Source: Comamonadaceae bacterium ALPHA2B
GTDB lineage: Bacteria > Pseudomonadota > Gammaproteobacteria > Burkholderiales > Burkholderiaceae_C
Reading direction: 5' to 3'
Assembly (NCBI GenBank): GCA_005503065.1
Contig: SCOE01000015.1
Span: 52,536 to 116,535, forward strand
Length of the DNA stretch: 64,000 nucleotides
Below are positions 64,000-64,000 of this stretch, piece after piece; the first letter of the stretch is position 1; the number at the start of each line of letters is the position of its first letter. Both the position numbers and the translations under genes were made by a program. Under the pieces are notes generated by a model that worked only from the letters and a program-made list of their open reading frames with translations, was not told the DNA's origin and did not search any database.

Positions 64000-64000
64000 G

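Overview
The window looks like the chromosome of a high-G+C betaproteobacterium of the family Comamonadaceae, with a Variovorax/Acidovorax-like gene set. The basis is gene content and codon use: PhoR/PhoB with pstSCAB-phoU, ppx-sixA-ppk, a Bug-type binding protein, short-form ilvD, a small Trp-rich membrane protein, and class I and class II fumarases side by side. The genus is an inference, not a measured result.

Layout. 1-4.9 kb: end of a DMT permease, a GntR regulator and a tight three-gene catabolic operon (acetylpolyamine-amidohydrolase-like protein, APH-type kinase, class III PLP enzyme resembling phospho-lyases). 4.9-9.7 kb: Gfo/Idh/MocA oxidoreductase, ribosomal protein L31 type B, a polytopic membrane protein and a MATE exporter. 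9.7-22.2 kb: a phosphate-starvation region with pstS-pstC-pstA-pstB-phoU-phoB-phoR on the minus strand, divergent ppx, then sixA, ppk and an OlsB-like N-acyltransferase. Pho-box-like 11-bp direct repeats precede pstS, ppx, ppk and the acyltransferase. 22.2-25 kb: cNMP-domain thioredoxin-reductase-like flavoprotein, YfcG-type GST, tRNA-Pro(TGG) and tRNA-Arg(TCT). 25-30 kb: an accessory block next to the tRNAs (Bug protein, LysR, cupin, ThDP enzyme). 30-54.7 kb: mostly core metabolism (enoyl-CoA hydratase, PhoX-type phosphatase, pseudouridine synthase, lgt, SDR/AraC pair, LysR/ilvD, cytochrome c, acs, UPF0114 protein, LysR/NAD(P)-binding pair, ParB-like protein, fumC, class I fumarase, murI, UMF1-type MFS). 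55-64 kb: lower-G+C accessory DNA with a compact mobile-looking module (zinc-ribbon protein, large serine recombinase, two ParB/RepB-like proteins), a frameshifted yedK/HMCES gene, several small orphan ORFs around a LexA-type box, a Ser/Thr/Ala-rich orphan protein and the 3' end of an IS3-like transposase.

The most unusual signal is a dispersed repeat of about 60 bp with a GATAGC-like core and a GGGCG...GGCC...TTGGCTT tail. I count nine copies in both orientations. Most are intergenic. One encodes the first membrane segment of PhoR, one lies inside murI, and both of these are read in the same frame. One copy contributes to the ilvD terminator, and two lie head to head at the end of a LysR gene. 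A second repeat family, a hairpin of about 105 bp, occupies both the phoB-phoU and phoU-pstB gaps. The four-gene recombinase/ParB/RepB/zinc-ribbon module at 56.1-60.0 kb is the best candidate for a poorly described mobile system.
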